A stretch of 64,000 bases of DNA from Senegalimassilia sp003474385 (GCF_003474385.1 NZ_QUCY01000016.1:4776-68775), one strand, 5' to 3'; counted from the first letter of the stretch, positions 31,463 to 40,512 are shown. Translations and numbers: made by a program. Notes: generated from the sequence alone by a model not told the origin.

Positions 31463-34063
31463 ATGGTGAGGCAGAGGCATAAAACTGCGATGCGCAATCG
31501 AAGGCGCCGCGTTCCCGCATCGGGTGGCGTGTCAACGGGGGATGGGCATGTGCTCACGCGCCGCGGTTTCGTGTTCGGTTTAGGGGCGGTTGCCGTTGGA
31601 CTGATTATGTACAACCCCCGAATGGCGTTTGCCGATGAACCTTGGTGGGACGGGTCCTTGATCTTCCGCGGATATGGCGCGCGTTATGCCAACAGGTTTT
31701 GGAATGAGGTCGGTTCGGTGCAGGCGGGGGCAGGTGCCGAGCAGGCGGGGAATATGTACACCGGTTTGCAGGTGTCGGCGAAAACGCCTTGGGTTGAATG
31801 GGATATCTCCTCACGGCAGTTCATCAGGGTGGCCACTAAGATCGCCATGGCATGCGATTTCACGACGGAGCTGTATTACCACATGAGGGGCAAGCTCGAG
31901 ATAGCGTGCGGAAGCTATAACGAGCTGAATCCCTCGTATAACCTGTGGCACACGGATTCGGGCGATGATACGCGTTTCACCCTGTTCCACACTGTTGACG
32001 GTGCACCTAAAGGGGGCGTGGAAGAGGGGTCGAAGATCGTCGTCATCGACAATGAGGCAGGATCGGGCATCCATAGAGACGGTTGCCATGTGTGGACCGA
32101 TTACCGCGAGTATCCGGGATCGGATTATTCAGTGTGGATCCGGCGTACCGAGCGCGATGCGATGCATGGGTTTCAGCTGAGGTCGTGGTTTTGGAACTAT
32201 TACTACTATGGGAAGGACTGGTATTACCAGCGGGCCGACGATCCCCCTATCGGCTTTTCCACGAAGTGGGTCAAGCAACGAGCAAAACGGGTGGGTATCG
32301 CAAGCGAGGCGCAATGGGCTGGCCGCGTGCTCGTCATCTCCCCGGCAACGGTTCCGTCGCTGCAGCTGGGCGTCGACGGGCCTCGCGCCGGCCAGGGATG
32401 CGGCGTGTTTTCCTCTGCGTCCTCGACGAGACGCCATTGGATAGCGGTGTCGCACGAAGACGAGCGCTTTGCCGGAACGTTTCGCTTCGTGCCTGTTTGC
32501 GCCGGCGACGGCTCGCTTTCGTTGGGCCAGGCAGGCGGCGGGCCGCGTTTCGACGCAAGCGCGGCGGAGCTTCAGCGTCGCGCGGGCGCCGATCGCGCGC
32601 AGGCGGTGTGGGTGCATGGGCGAGGATCGCGCCAATGGCTTTTCAGCGATTGTTCCGGCATGGCGCTCGATCGCGTGGGAGCCTCGCAGGAAAACGGCGC
32701 GCGCGTGCAGTTCCATTCGAACGGCTATGCCGATGGGGAGTGGGGCAACGAGTCTCATATATGGCATCTCGAAGATGCTCGTTTCGGCACGGAGGACGGC
32801 GACCTGTTCGACCTTGAGGGCGCTGCAGACGGCTCGACGGTTGTCGTGGGCGCTTCGCTTGGCGTTCCCGACCCCCGGACCGCGTTCAGGCCCGGAGGCG
32901 CATCGGCCGATGCGAAGGGCATTCGATACGAATACCTGTGGTTTGCCGATGACGGTCAGGGAGAAGCCGTCTCCGAGATTCCCGAGGTCACGGGCCGCGC
33001 ATGCGTGTCGTTCGGCGGCGGGCGCCTGTGGCTTGATGCGCAACCGGCGGCGAACGTGGTGGGAACGCGCGGGCATGCCGGGGCTTTGCGTGCTTTGAAC
33101 CTATCGGCCGAAGGAAGCGAGCCGGGGCTTGCCGTGCAAATCGCCTCGTCCGGAGCGTGGCGCGATGCCTCTCAAGAGGGGGCCGAGGCGCAGGGTCTCA
33201 GCATAAAGCTCGGCGGGGATGCCTCCTCGCGCTTTCATGTGCGTTATCGCGTGTGCGGGAAGGATGGGAGTTGGTCCGAGTGGGTCCAAGACGGGCAGGA
33301 GGCATCCTGCGGCGGGATGCCGATTCATGGCATAAGCGCCCGAATCGTGCCAGCGGGGCTTCTTGAGGAAACGGGGCGGACGCTTCAGGTCGGCGAGCAC
33401 TTGGCGGGAAAGCGGCTGGCGTGCATCGTGCGCGCGACTACCGCATACCTGCATGCCGCGTATCTGGGATGCGCCGTTTCAAAGCCTTTGCAGGTAGTGA
33501 ACCCCTTCACCACGGTGCGCTATTTCGTGGATGGCGAACGAGAGCCTTGCTGGTCCGAACGCGTCGACGAATCGTCCTCGTACAGCGCCTCCTCCGATGC
33601 GCGCGCAATTGCCTTGAAACCCGGGTGTGAGAAGGTGGAGGGGTGGTTCGTCGATGCCGCGTGCACCGTTCCGTTCGCGGATGGGACGGTGGTGCAGGGG
33701 GCGACGTTGGATCTGTTCGGGCGCAATATCGCCGAGGTCCGCTATGCATTGACGGATATGGCTCGGGAGTTGTTCTCTGAGCGGCGGTGCTTCGCCGATA
33801 AGCAGCTTGAAGCCGAGGTGGACGGGGAATCCATGCTGCCGCCTGCGCAAGAGGTGGCCTACGGGGAGGTGCTGTCGTTTTCGCGGCGTCCCAGCGTATG
33901 GTACGAGGCCGAGGGGCGTGCAAGGGAGGCGGTCGGCGTTATCGGCGCATATGCCGATGCTTCGGCATCCCAGCCGCCGGCGCCGAAGCTGAAGGTGACG
34001 TGCTCTATGACGGCGTATCTTGGATGGGCCTTGCCGAGATACGAGGGCATTTGGGTTTCGTAG
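31463..34063 (+). CDS. Large Tat-exported protein with ricin-like and ChW-like segments
   Basis: The 866-residue protein has a basic start and a twin-arginine signal (LTRRGFVFGLG at 31-41, hydrophobic to about 50, AFA before DE at 58), so it should be exported folded. Residues 58-370 contain many Trp/Tyr and resemble no family I know. Residues about 290-445 look like a ricin-type beta-trefoil; CSGMALDRVGASQENGARV and SHIWHLE match its repeat pattern. At about 590-630 SWSEWVQDGQEAS resembles a clostridial hydrophobic-W (ChW) repeat. The final 160 residues resemble bacterial Ig- or InlB-like beta repeats. These features suggest carbohydrate binding at the cell surface. AGGAAGGGCGGGG lies before ATG 31463; ATG 31433 is an alternative. 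It follows tadC by 40 bases and ends the run. Confidence 0.75.
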   Translation: MVRQRHKTAMRNRRRRVPASGGVSTGDGHVLTRRGFVFGLGAVAVGLIMYNPRMAFADEPWWDGSLIFRGYGARYANRFWNEVGSVQAGAGAEQAGNMYTGLQVSAKTPWVEWDISSRQFIRVATKIAMACDFTTELYYHMRGKLEIACGSYNELNPSYNLWHTDSGDDTRFTLFHTVDGAPKGGVEEGSKIVVIDNEAGSGIHRDGCHVWTDYREYPGSDYSVWIRRTERDAMHGFQLRSWFWNYYYYGKDWYYQRADDPPIGFSTKWVKQRAKRVGIASEAQWAGRVLVISPATVPSLQLGVDGPRAGQGCGVFSSASSTRRHWIAVSHEDERFAGTFRFVPVCAGDGSLSLGQAGGGPRFDASAAELQRRAGADRAQAVWVHGRGSRQWLFSDCSGMALDRVGASQENGARVQFHSNGYADGEWGNESHIWHLEDARFGTEDGDLFDLEGAADGSTVVVGASLGVPDPRTAFRPGGASADAKGIRYEYLWFADDGQGEAVSEIPEVTGRACVSFGGGRLWLDAQPAANVVGTRGHAGALRALNLSAEGSEPGLAVQIASSGAWRDASQEGAEAQGLSIKLGGDASSRFHVRYRVCGKDGSWSEWVQDGQEASCGGMPIHGISARIVPAGLLEETGRTLQVGEHLAGKRLACIVRATTAYLHAAYLGCAVSKPLQVVNPFTTVRYFVDGEREPCWSERVDESSSYSASSDARAIALKPGCEKVEGWFVDAACTVPFADGTVVQGATLDLFGRNIAEVRYALTDMARELFSERRCFADKQLEAEVDGESMLPPAQEVAYGEVLSFSRRPSVWYEAEGRAREAVGVIGAYADASASQPPAPKLKVTCSMTAYLGWALPRYEGIWVS

Positions 34064-34074
34064 GCGTGGAATAC

Positions 34075-34107
34075 GGATCGAGCCGCCATCGGTTGGCGGC
34101 TCGATCC
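34075..34107. terminator. Strong hairpin ending the Tad run
   Basis: GGATCGAGCCGCC (34075-34087) and its perfect complement (34095-34107) form a 13-bp stem 11 bases after the stop codon. There is no T tract, so it may stabilise the 3' end or act in both directions. Confidence 0.55.
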
Positions 34108-34161
34108 GGGGCGCGGTGCGTGCTGGGGCGCTTGGCGTGATGCGCGGTAGCGTCGCATCAC

Positions 34162-34193
34162 AAAAAACGAGATAAGGCCGATCCGCCTTATCT
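34162..34193 (-). terminator. Terminator of the thrC unit
   Basis: On the minus strand AGATAAGGC (34193-34185) pairs with GCCTTATCT (34178-34170), followed by CGTTTTTTG. Confidence 0.85.
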
Positions 34194-34246
34194 GCACGTT
34201 ATCGTCGAAGGACCTCGAGATGATGCACAGGGCGAGCGGTTATCGG

Positions 34247-34597
34247 CTACTGGCCATCAACCTGCTTTTCGAAGCTGTCCTCGGCTTGCGATTGAAGCTG
34301 CTCCTCGATGGCCTGGTATGCGGCAAGAATCTGCTCGCAATCTTCGGTCAGTCGGCTTCCGTGGGCGCCATCGCGGTAAAGAAGCTGCACGTCAAGGGCT
34401 GCTTCTGTGTCCTTGATGATGCGCCATGCCTTGCTGTATGCCATGCCCATGCTCTTGGCTGCGGCGTTTAAGGAGCCGGTGTCGCGCACGCCGATGCACA
34501 GGCTGGCGATGCCGCGGCCGAACACCGAGTTGCTTTCCGTGTCGGGATTGACCACGGAAAGCCTGACGATCGGTTTAAGCTTGGATAGTTTGTTCAT
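34247..34597 (-). CDS. ModE-like winged-helix regulator
   Basis: The 116-residue protein is the DNA-binding part of the ModE family alone: an LysR-type helix-turn-helix with GSLNAAAKSMGMAYSKAWRII. The C-terminal molybdate-binding (Mop/TOBE) domains of full ModE are missing, so it probably does not bind molybdate itself. It lies 32 bases after thrC on the same strand and is likely cotranscribed with it. No molybdate transport gene is near. Its target is unknown. Confidence 0.82.
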   Translation of the reverse strand: MNKLSKLKPIVRLSVVNPDTESNSVFGRGIASLCIGVRDTGSLNAAAKSMGMAYSKAWRIIKDTEAALDVQLLYRDGAHGSRLTEDCEQILAAYQAIEEQLQSQAEDSFEKQVDGQ

Positions 34598-34629
34598 GAA
34601 TGGTCCTTCGGTTCCCCTCGTGTGTGCTG

Positions 34630-36186
34630 CTATTCGTTGTCCAAGGCAGCGAGAAACCGCTCCGTCGCGCTCTCGATGTCCTCGGTGGTGCCGTCGATGA
34701 CTTCGGTGAACCTGATGGGCAGACCGTCGAGTTCCGCCAGGCAGCGCGGCACGTCGTGGTGGCCCGATTCGTCGGCGACCAGGTCGTTGAGGCCGCAGCC
34801 GGAAAGCGCGGCAATGTTTTCCGGCAGGGGCTGGCCGGGCTGCATATCGTGCAAGGCGCGGTACACGTTGTTGCCGAACTTGGCCCAGTGGGCGGTGCTG
34901 GCGATGAGCACGGGGTTTTCGCCGCGCAGGTTCTGCGCGGCGCGGTATGCTACGGCGGTATGCGGGTCGAGTAGGTAGTCGTGCTTGTCGAGCACCTCTT
35001 TGATGGTGCGCAGACACTCGGCGTTGTCCACGCTGTCGGCGGCAAAGTGCTTGCGAACGGCCTTGAACGTGTCCTCGTCCACGCGGAAGCAGCGCTGCTG
35101 CTTCAGGTCGGCCATCCAGCCGGCGATCGCTTCGGGGTTGCGGCCCGTCAGCTCGAACAGCTGGCGCTCCAGGTTGGAGCTGACCAGGATGTCCATGGAA
35201 GGGGAGGGGGTCAGCACGAACGGGCGGTCGGACACGTCGTAGGTGCCGGTGTTGATGAAGTCGGTGAGCACGCGGTTCTCGTTGCTGGCGCAGTACAGCA
35301 TGTCGATGGGCACTCCCATACGCTTGGCGTAGTACGCGGCAAGGATGTTGCCGAAGTTGCCGGTAGGCACGCATACGTCAAGCGGGGCGCCGGCTGCAAG
35401 CTTGCCGTCTGCCACCAGCTGCGAGTAGGCGGACACGTAGTACACCACCTGCGGCAGCAGGCGGCCCCAGTTGATGGAATTCGCGCTGGAAAGGGAGACG
35501 CCATGCTCGGAGAGCAGCTTCTCGGCGAAGGCTGCGTCGCCGAACACGTTCTTAGCGCCCGTCTGACAATCGTCGAAGTTGCCGCGCACGCCCCACACGT
35601 TGACGTTTGATCCGCGTTGCGTGGCCATCTGGCGGTACTGGATGTCGCTCACCCCGCCGTCGGGATACATGACCGAGATGGAGACGTGGGGCAGGTCGCG
35701 GAAGCCTTCGAGGGCGGCCTTGCCGGTGTCTCCCGACGTTGCCACCAGGATAAGGAAATCGTGGTTGAGCTTGCCCTGCTCGCGCAGCTGGGCTGCCGAT
35801 GCGCTGAAGAAGCGCGGCAGGCACTGCAGCGCCATGTCCTTGAAGGCGCTGGTGGGGCCGTGCCACAGCTCAAGGACGTGGGTGTCGGCATCAAGGGAGG
35901 TGATGGGGCAGATGCGCTCGTCGTCGAAGTTGTCGCTATAGGCCTGCGCCATAAGCTCGTCTATGACCTGAGCGGGAAGGTCGACGCCGAAGGCCTTGTA
36001 GATGCGTGCGGCGCGCTGCGCATAGGGCAGCTGAGCCAACTCGCAGATCTCGTCGAGCGCAAGCTCGGGGATATGCTGCGGAACGTACAGTCCGCCGCCA
36101 TCTGCCAGGCCGTTGATAACGGCCTCGGTGAATTCAACGGGTCGGTCGATGCATCCGCGCGTATCGATATAGCGATTCTCTTGCAT
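34630..36186 (-). CDS. thrC: Threonine synthase
   Basis: Threonine synthase converts O-phosphohomoserine to threonine with pyridoxal phosphate. The 518-residue protein has the N-terminal family signature (TRG-..-AVINGLADGGGLYVP), the PLP lysine motif GPTSAFKDMAL and the phosphate-binding SGDTGKAALEG. Length fits the long class. AAGGAGG is 10 bases before ATG 36186. The frame stays open upstream, with another ATG (36240) 18 codons earlier, but the ribosome site supports 36186. The downstream ModE-like gene is probably in the same transcript. Confidence 0.95.
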   Translation of the reverse strand: MQENRYIDTRGCIDRPVEFTEAVINGLADGGGLYVPQHIPELALDEICELAQLPYAQRAARIYKAFGVDLPAQVIDELMAQAYSDNFDDERICPITSLDADTHVLELWHGPTSAFKDMALQCLPRFFSASAAQLREQGKLNHDFLILVATSGDTGKAALEGFRDLPHVSISVMYPDGGVSDIQYRQMATQRGSNVNVWGVRGNFDDCQTGAKNVFGDAAFAEKLLSEHGVSLSSANSINWGRLLPQVVYYVSAYSQLVADGKLAAGAPLDVCVPTGNFGNILAAYYAKRMGVPIDMLYCASNENRVLTDFINTGTYDVSDRPFVLTPSPSMDILVSSNLERQLFELTGRNPEAIAGWMADLKQQRCFRVDEDTFKAVRKHFAADSVDNAECLRTIKEVLDKHDYLLDPHTAVAYRAAQNLRGENPVLIASTAHWAKFGNNVYRALHDMQPGQPLPENIAALSGCGLNDLVADESGHHDVPRCLAELDGLPIRFTEVIDGTTEDIESATERFLAALDNE

Positions 36187-36629
36187 GGGCTTGGTGCCTC
36201 CTTCGGCATTGCGAAAAGGGGGATTATTCACGGTACGCATAATATTCCTGCGAAAGTACAGATGGAAGATGATTTTCCCGTTCTTCAGACAAACGGTGGC
36301 GAACGACGTTTTCGGCAAATAAGATCGATGCCGGGACTCGTGCCGCCTAGTTGTAGAGGGCTCGCCCTCCTTTAGTGCGGGAAATACTTGCGAGCGGTTT
36401 CGACGGATGCGGGTAGGAAGGGTGGCGGAGAGCAAGTTTGCAGTCGGAACGCTTTTCATGTCCGCTCGTCCGGCATCTTCAGCCGCGCTTCGCTCGTTTC
36501 GAAGTAAATGTGGTGAAACTTTGAAAATTTACCCGTATCGAACAATAAGTTGCCCAAGGCTTCCATGCAAAGTCAATCTGATGTAACATCATTCTGTTAT
36601 ATGCGTCAAACAAATGAAGGGAGAACATC
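36187..36629. other. Divergent control region between thrC and feoA
   Basis: About 440 bases. On the thrC side there is a palindrome GAGGG-CTCG-CCCTC (36356-36369 region) and other weak stems; I could not match a T-box or known riboswitch. On the feoA side the DNA is AT-rich (about 36500-36610) and contains TTGAAA (36531 region) 17 bases from AATAAG with TTTACCCGTA between, a possible iron-controlled promoter. Confidence 0.4.
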
Positions 36630-36920
36630 ATGGAGACTGCGATGACGAGCGCTGCGGCGAAGGCTGCGCGAGCTTCTAGCGTGTCCGTCCAGCAGATGCC
36701 GCTTTCCTTCCTGAAAGAGGGCGAATCCGCGCATGTCGTCAAAGTGCGCGGGAGGGGCGACTTGCAGCATCATCTTGAGAATCTCGGCTTCGTGGAAGGA
36801 GCGGAGGTCAAGGTGGTGTCGGGCGTGGCGGGAGACCTGATCGTCTCCGTCAAAGGCGCGCAGGTGGCCATCGGCCGTCAAGCGGCGTCCCATATCATCA
36901 CCTCCGCGGCAACGGCATAG
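36630..36920 (+). CDS. feoA: FeoA-domain protein 1
   Basis: FeoA is a small SH3-like cytoplasmic protein that supports ferrous iron uptake by FeoB. The 96-residue protein has an N-terminal extension of about 22 residues and then the FeoA core (LSFLKEGESAHVVKVRG...LENLGFVEGAEVKVV). GAAGGGAGAA precedes the ATG. Two separate feoA genes before feoB are common in Gram-positive bacteria. Confidence 0.9.
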   Translation: METAMTSAAAKAARASSVSVQQMPLSFLKEGESAHVVKVRGRGDLQHHLENLGFVEGAEVKVVSGVAGDLIVSVKGAQVAIGRQAASHIITSAATA

Positions 36921-37050
36921 CGGCCGATCTGCCGCCGCAGTAGGCGAATCCGGCCGCAGTGGGAAGACGCTGCGGCCGTTCGTGCGGCTGCGCTGCAGCC
37001 GCCAGTATAAGGGCATGGAGAGAAGCATAAGAAAGCGAGGATAGGGCTAG

Positions 37051-37287
37051 ATGGCCGAGATTCAGGGCAAAACGCTGCGTGATGTGCAGGTCGGCGAATC
37101 TGCTACGGTGCGCCGCCTAAGCGGAGAGGGCGCGCTCAAGCGTCACATCATGGACATGGGCATCACGAAAGGCGTCGGGGTGTACGTGCGCAAGGTGGCG
37201 CCGCTTGGAGATCCCATCGAGGTGACGGTTCGCGGTTACGAGCTGTCGCTGCGCAAAAGCGAGGCGGAGTGCATCCTCGTCGACTAG
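37051..37287 (+). CDS. feoA: FeoA-domain protein 2
   Basis: The 78-residue protein is a FeoA core alone (TLRDVQVGESATVRRLSG...IMDMGITKGVGVYVRKVAPLGDPIEV). It lies 130 bases after the first feoA and is followed by a terminator at 37335-37355, so most transcripts of the feoA pair may end before feoB. Confidence 0.92.
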   Translation: MAEIQGKTLRDVQVGESATVRRLSGEGALKRHIMDMGITKGVGVYVRKVAPLGDPIEVTVRGYELSLRKSEAECILVD

Positions 37288-37334
37288 CATGTACGCCGGC
37301 GTAACAGCCGGCGCATCGACCGTCGATGGGCAGT

Positions 37335-37355
37335 GGCGCGAGTGCGCCGTTTTTT
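37335..37355 (+). terminator. Terminator between feoA and feoB
   Basis: GGCGC (37335-37339) pairs with GCGCC (37344-37348) and six T follow at 37350-37355. Confidence 0.7.
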
Positions 37356-37363
37356 ACCGGAAC

Positions 37364-37383
37364 GAGTTACCGTAACCTAACTC
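37364..37383 (+). promoter_or_regulatory. Candidate metal-regulator operator before feoB
   Basis: GAGTTA and TAACTC form an inverted repeat around an 8-base centre; inside it GTTACCGTAAC is itself a near-perfect palindrome. This resembles DtxR/IdeR-type sites (TTAGG-type halves with CTAAC). It is 87 bases before the feoB ATG. Binding by the DtxR-family protein at 41110 is an inference. Confidence 0.4.
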
Positions 37384-37469
37384 AAAATGGCTTCTGAACT
37401 GGGACGGTGTGAAACATCGAAACCCAGAACAGCGCAAGAAGCCGAATCGATTCGCAAGAAAGGTAGATC

Positions 37470-40064
37470 ATGGGAATCTGCATTGCCCTTGCCGGCAACC
37501 CGAACTGCGGCAAGACGACGATGTTCAACGACCTGACAGGCGCCAATCAATACGTTGGCAACTGGCCGGGTGTCACCGTCGAGAAGAAGGAGGGCAAGTA
37601 CACGCGCGACAAGGACGTGACCATCACGGACCTGCCGGGCATCTACTCGCTGTCCCCGTATTCGCCCGAGGAGATCGTGGCGCGCGATTACCTGCTCGAA
37701 GGCGGCCCCGACGCCGTCATCAACCTGGTGGACGCCACCAACCTTGAGCGCAACCTGTATCTGACCAGCCAGATTCTGAATCTGGGCGTCCCGGTCGTGA
37801 TTGCGCTGAACATGATGGACCTGGTGGAGAAGAACGGCGACAAGATCGACGTCGACGGTCTGTCCCGCGAGCTGGGCTGCCCCATCGTTCCTACCTCGGC
37901 GCTGAAGGGCCGCGGCATGGAGGATGTTGTCAAGGCCGCCATTGATGCAGCTCGAAGCAAGAAAGTCCCTGCATCGCAGATGAAATTCGACGCTGCCGTC
38001 GAGGAGGCGCTCGTCAAGATCGAGGGCGTCCTCGGCGATAAGGTCGCTTCTAACGCTGCGCGCTGGTACGCCATCAAGCTTTTCGAGGCCGAGGACAAAA
38101 CCATCGCCGACCTCAAGCTGTCTCAAGCCGACTTGGACGCCATCTCCGCTATCCGCACCTCCATCGAGGACAAGCTCGACGATGATGCGGAATCCATCAT
38201 CACTGCCGAGCGCTACGATGCCATCAGCCACGTTGTGGACAAGACCGTCAAGCGCACGCGCACGGGCCTGACCACCTCGCAGAAGATCGACCGCGTGGTC
38301 ACCAACCGCTGGCTTGGCCTGCCCATCTTCATCGTCATCATGTTCTTCGTGTACTGGCTGGCGGTTTCCGTCGGCGGCGGCGTGGTGACTGACTGGGCCA
38401 ATGACGGCATTTCCGGCGATGGCTGGCTCTACACCGGCAATGCCGCGTTCGACGAGGCCACCGAGGAATACGAGGATGCGCATTCCCAGGTTGTGGCTTA
38501 TGTCGAGAACATTCTGGGCGAGGATGAAGAGTCCGAGCTGCCTTCCGATGCATCGCAGGAAGTGCTCGACGCCTTAGCCGCCGAGGAACCTGAGGCGCCT
38601 GAAGACGGTGCCGATGAGGACGCCGTGGCCGACTACGAAGACGCCATGGCCGAATACGAGGAGGCGCAGGCCATCGTCGCCGACTTCGACGAGCAGGCGC
38701 AAGCCTCGCACGCCGTGGCCACCATGGAGGTCGAGGACGAGGATGGCAACGTGGAGGAGCAGTCCATCACGTTCGCCGATTACCAGAAGGCGCTTGAGGT
38801 CGAAGAGCCCGATCCGTCCGACGGCACGTGGGGCCTGTGGATCCCGGGTCTGGGCGCCATCATCGCCGATGCCATGGAAGCGGCAGACGTCGCGCCGTGG
38901 CTGCAGTCCCTCGTCAATGACGGCATCGTCTCCGGCGTCGGCGCCGTCATCGGCTTCATCCCGCAGATGGTCATCCTGTTCCTGCTGCTGGGCATCCTGG
39001 AGCTGTGCGGCTACATGTCCCGCGTCGCGTTCATCATGGACCGCATCTTCCGCAAGTTCGGCCTGTCCGGTAAATCGTTCATCCCGATGCTCATCGCTTC
39101 CGGCTGCGGCGTGCCCGCCGTCATGTCCACCAAGACCATCGAGAACGAGATGGACCGTCGCATGACCATCATGACCACCACGATGATCCCGTGCGGCGCG
39201 AAGATGCCCATCATCGCGCTCGTGTTTGGCGCTCTGGCGTCCGGTGATTCCTCTGCAACGTGGTACGTGGCCCCCATGTTCTACTTCCTGGGCGTCATCG
39301 CCATCATCCTGTCCGGCATCATGCTGAAGAAGACCAAGCTGTTCGCCGGCGACGCCACCCCGTTCGTCATGGAGCTGCCCGAGTACCATATGCCCACGGT
39401 GAAGTCCATCCTGCTGTCCATGTGGGAGCGCGTGAAGGGCTACATCATCAAGGCAGGTACCATCATCTTCCTGTCCACCATCGTCATCTGGTTCCTCATG
39501 AACTTCGGCGATGCGGGCGAGGGCTTCGGCCTGCTCGACCCCGATGCGCCCGACTACATGGAGCACAGCCTCATGGCCGGCCTGGGCAATCTGCTCGCCT
39601 GGATCTTCGCGCCGCTGGGCTTCGATAACTGGCAGGCCGCGGCGACCGCCGTCACCGGCTTGGTAGCCAAGGAGAACGTCGTGGCAACCGTGGGCATCAT
39701 CACGCAGCTTGCCGATTACGGCGAGGCTGACCCGCAGCTGTGGTTCGGCTTCCTGCAGATGCTCGGCGGTTCCACCGCTGCCGTGGTCGCCTTCTGCGCG
39801 TTCAACCTGCTGTGCGCTCCTTGCTTCGCCGCCATGGGCACCATCCGCCAGCAGCAGAACTCTCCGAAGTGGTTCTGGATCACCATCGGCTACCTGTGCG
39901 GTTTCGCCTGGTGCGTGGGCACCATGCTCTACCAGTTCGTCGGCCTTGCGACCGGCGAGGTCGAGTTCAACGTGTTCACCGTGGTGGCTATCGTCATCGC
40001 AGCCGCCATGCTGTTCCAGATCTTCCGCCCCATGCCCAAGCGTGAGGAGAAGCAGGACAAGTAG
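37470..40064 (+). CDS. feoB: Ferrous iron transporter FeoB with long acidic insertion
   Basis: FeoB moves Fe(II) across the membrane and has an N-terminal G-protein domain. The 864-residue protein has G1 GNPNCGKT (9-16), Thr36, G3 DLPG (54-57), a G4 NMMD (114-117), a helical linker and then a polytopic core with Gate-type repeats (GCGVPAVMSTKTI and ENVVATVG). Between the first membrane helix (about residue 290) and the next (about 465) there is an insertion of about 150 residues that is extremely rich in Asp/Glu with almost no Lys or Arg. It makes the protein longer than usual (about 650-780) and faces outside if topology is normal. GAAAGGTAG precedes the ATG. Confidence 0.95.
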   Translation: MGICIALAGNPNCGKTTMFNDLTGANQYVGNWPGVTVEKKEGKYTRDKDVTITDLPGIYSLSPYSPEEIVARDYLLEGGPDAVINLVDATNLERNLYLTSQILNLGVPVVIALNMMDLVEKNGDKIDVDGLSRELGCPIVPTSALKGRGMEDVVKAAIDAARSKKVPASQMKFDAAVEEALVKIEGVLGDKVASNAARWYAIKLFEAEDKTIADLKLSQADLDAISAIRTSIEDKLDDDAESIITAERYDAISHVVDKTVKRTRTGLTTSQKIDRVVTNRWLGLPIFIVIMFFVYWLAVSVGGGVVTDWANDGISGDGWLYTGNAAFDEATEEYEDAHSQVVAYVENILGEDEESELPSDASQEVLDALAAEEPEAPEDGADEDAVADYEDAMAEYEEAQAIVADFDEQAQASHAVATMEVEDEDGNVEEQSITFADYQKALEVEEPDPSDGTWGLWIPGLGAIIADAMEAADVAPWLQSLVNDGIVSGVGAVIGFIPQMVILFLLLGILELCGYMSRVAFIMDRIFRKFGLSGKSFIPMLIASGCGVPAVMSTKTIENEMDRRMTIMTTTMIPCGAKMPIIALVFGALASGDSSATWYVAPMFYFLGVIAIILSGIMLKKTKLFAGDATPFVMELPEYHMPTVKSILLSMWERVKGYIIKAGTIIFLSTIVIWFLMNFGDAGEGFGLLDPDAPDYMEHSLMAGLGNLLAWIFAPLGFDNWQAAATAVTGLVAKENVVATVGIITQLADYGEADPQLWFGFLQMLGGSTAAVVAFCAFNLLCAPCFAAMGTIRQQQNSPKWFWITIGYLCGFAWCVGTMLYQFVGLATGEVEFNVFTVVAIVIAAAMLFQIFRPMPKREEKQDK

Positions 40065-40143
40065 CACTGCGACCATCTCGTAAGACCGATATCGGGCCAG
40101 AAAACCATCGATGATGGTTTTGCGAAGACGTGAGCTGCTTTAA

Positions 40144-40173
40144 GCGGGACGTCGCCTTCGGGTGGCGTCCCGC
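40144..40173 (+). terminator. Hairpin after feoB
   Basis: GCGGGACG (40144-40151) pairs with CGTCCCGC (40166-40173), with an inner CC-TTCG-GG. No clear T tract follows, so it may be a weak terminator. Confidence 0.5.
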
Positions 40174-40251
40174 TGTCGTTCGTAGTATTATCCAAGGTAA
40201 ACAATTTTCGCGCGCCGGCATAGGCGTGCAGCTTAGGAAAGGAGTCGGGCT

Positions 40252-40470
40252 GTGATCTTGGGTCTGGAATTCAACCTGCCGACTGTGGGGGTCCTGCTGA
40301 TCGTGGTCGCATGGGCTGCATGGGCCGTGCACCGTCTATGGAGCCGCGGTATGTGCGACTGCCATGCCGATAGCCCGCGCGGCTGTTCGGGCGGCTGCGG
40401 CGGGTGCACGGGGTGCAGCGCCGCGGCGCGCATGGCCGCCGACATGAGCAAGGCCGTGTCCGGCAGATAA
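40252..40470 (+). CDS. FeoB-associated Cys-rich membrane protein
   Basis: The 72-residue protein has one membrane helix (about 10-28) and a short tail with five cysteines (MCDCHADSPRGCSGGCGGC plus one). This is the usual FeoB-associated Cys-rich protein placed after feoB in Gram-positive bacteria; it may bind iron or a cluster at the exit of FeoB. GAAAGGAGTCGG supports the GTG start at 40252. Confidence 0.85.
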   Translation: MILGLEFNLPTVGVLLIVVAWAAWAVHRLWSRGMCDCHADSPRGCSGGCGGCTGCSAAARMAADMSKAVSGR

Positions 40471-40512
40471 GCAGCTGCGGGCATGTCCGCGGCATAGAAG
40501 ATGCTACCAAGG

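Noticed and set aside
36187..36480. T-box or other riboswitch in front of thrC
   Set aside because: The leader has stems but lacks the T-box sequence (AGGGTGGNACCGCG) and I recognise no other riboswitch core.
38574..40076. Minus-strand open frame of 500 codons opposite feoB
   Set aside because: It is Asp/His/Gly-rich, mirrors the acidic insertion and membrane core, and has no domain.
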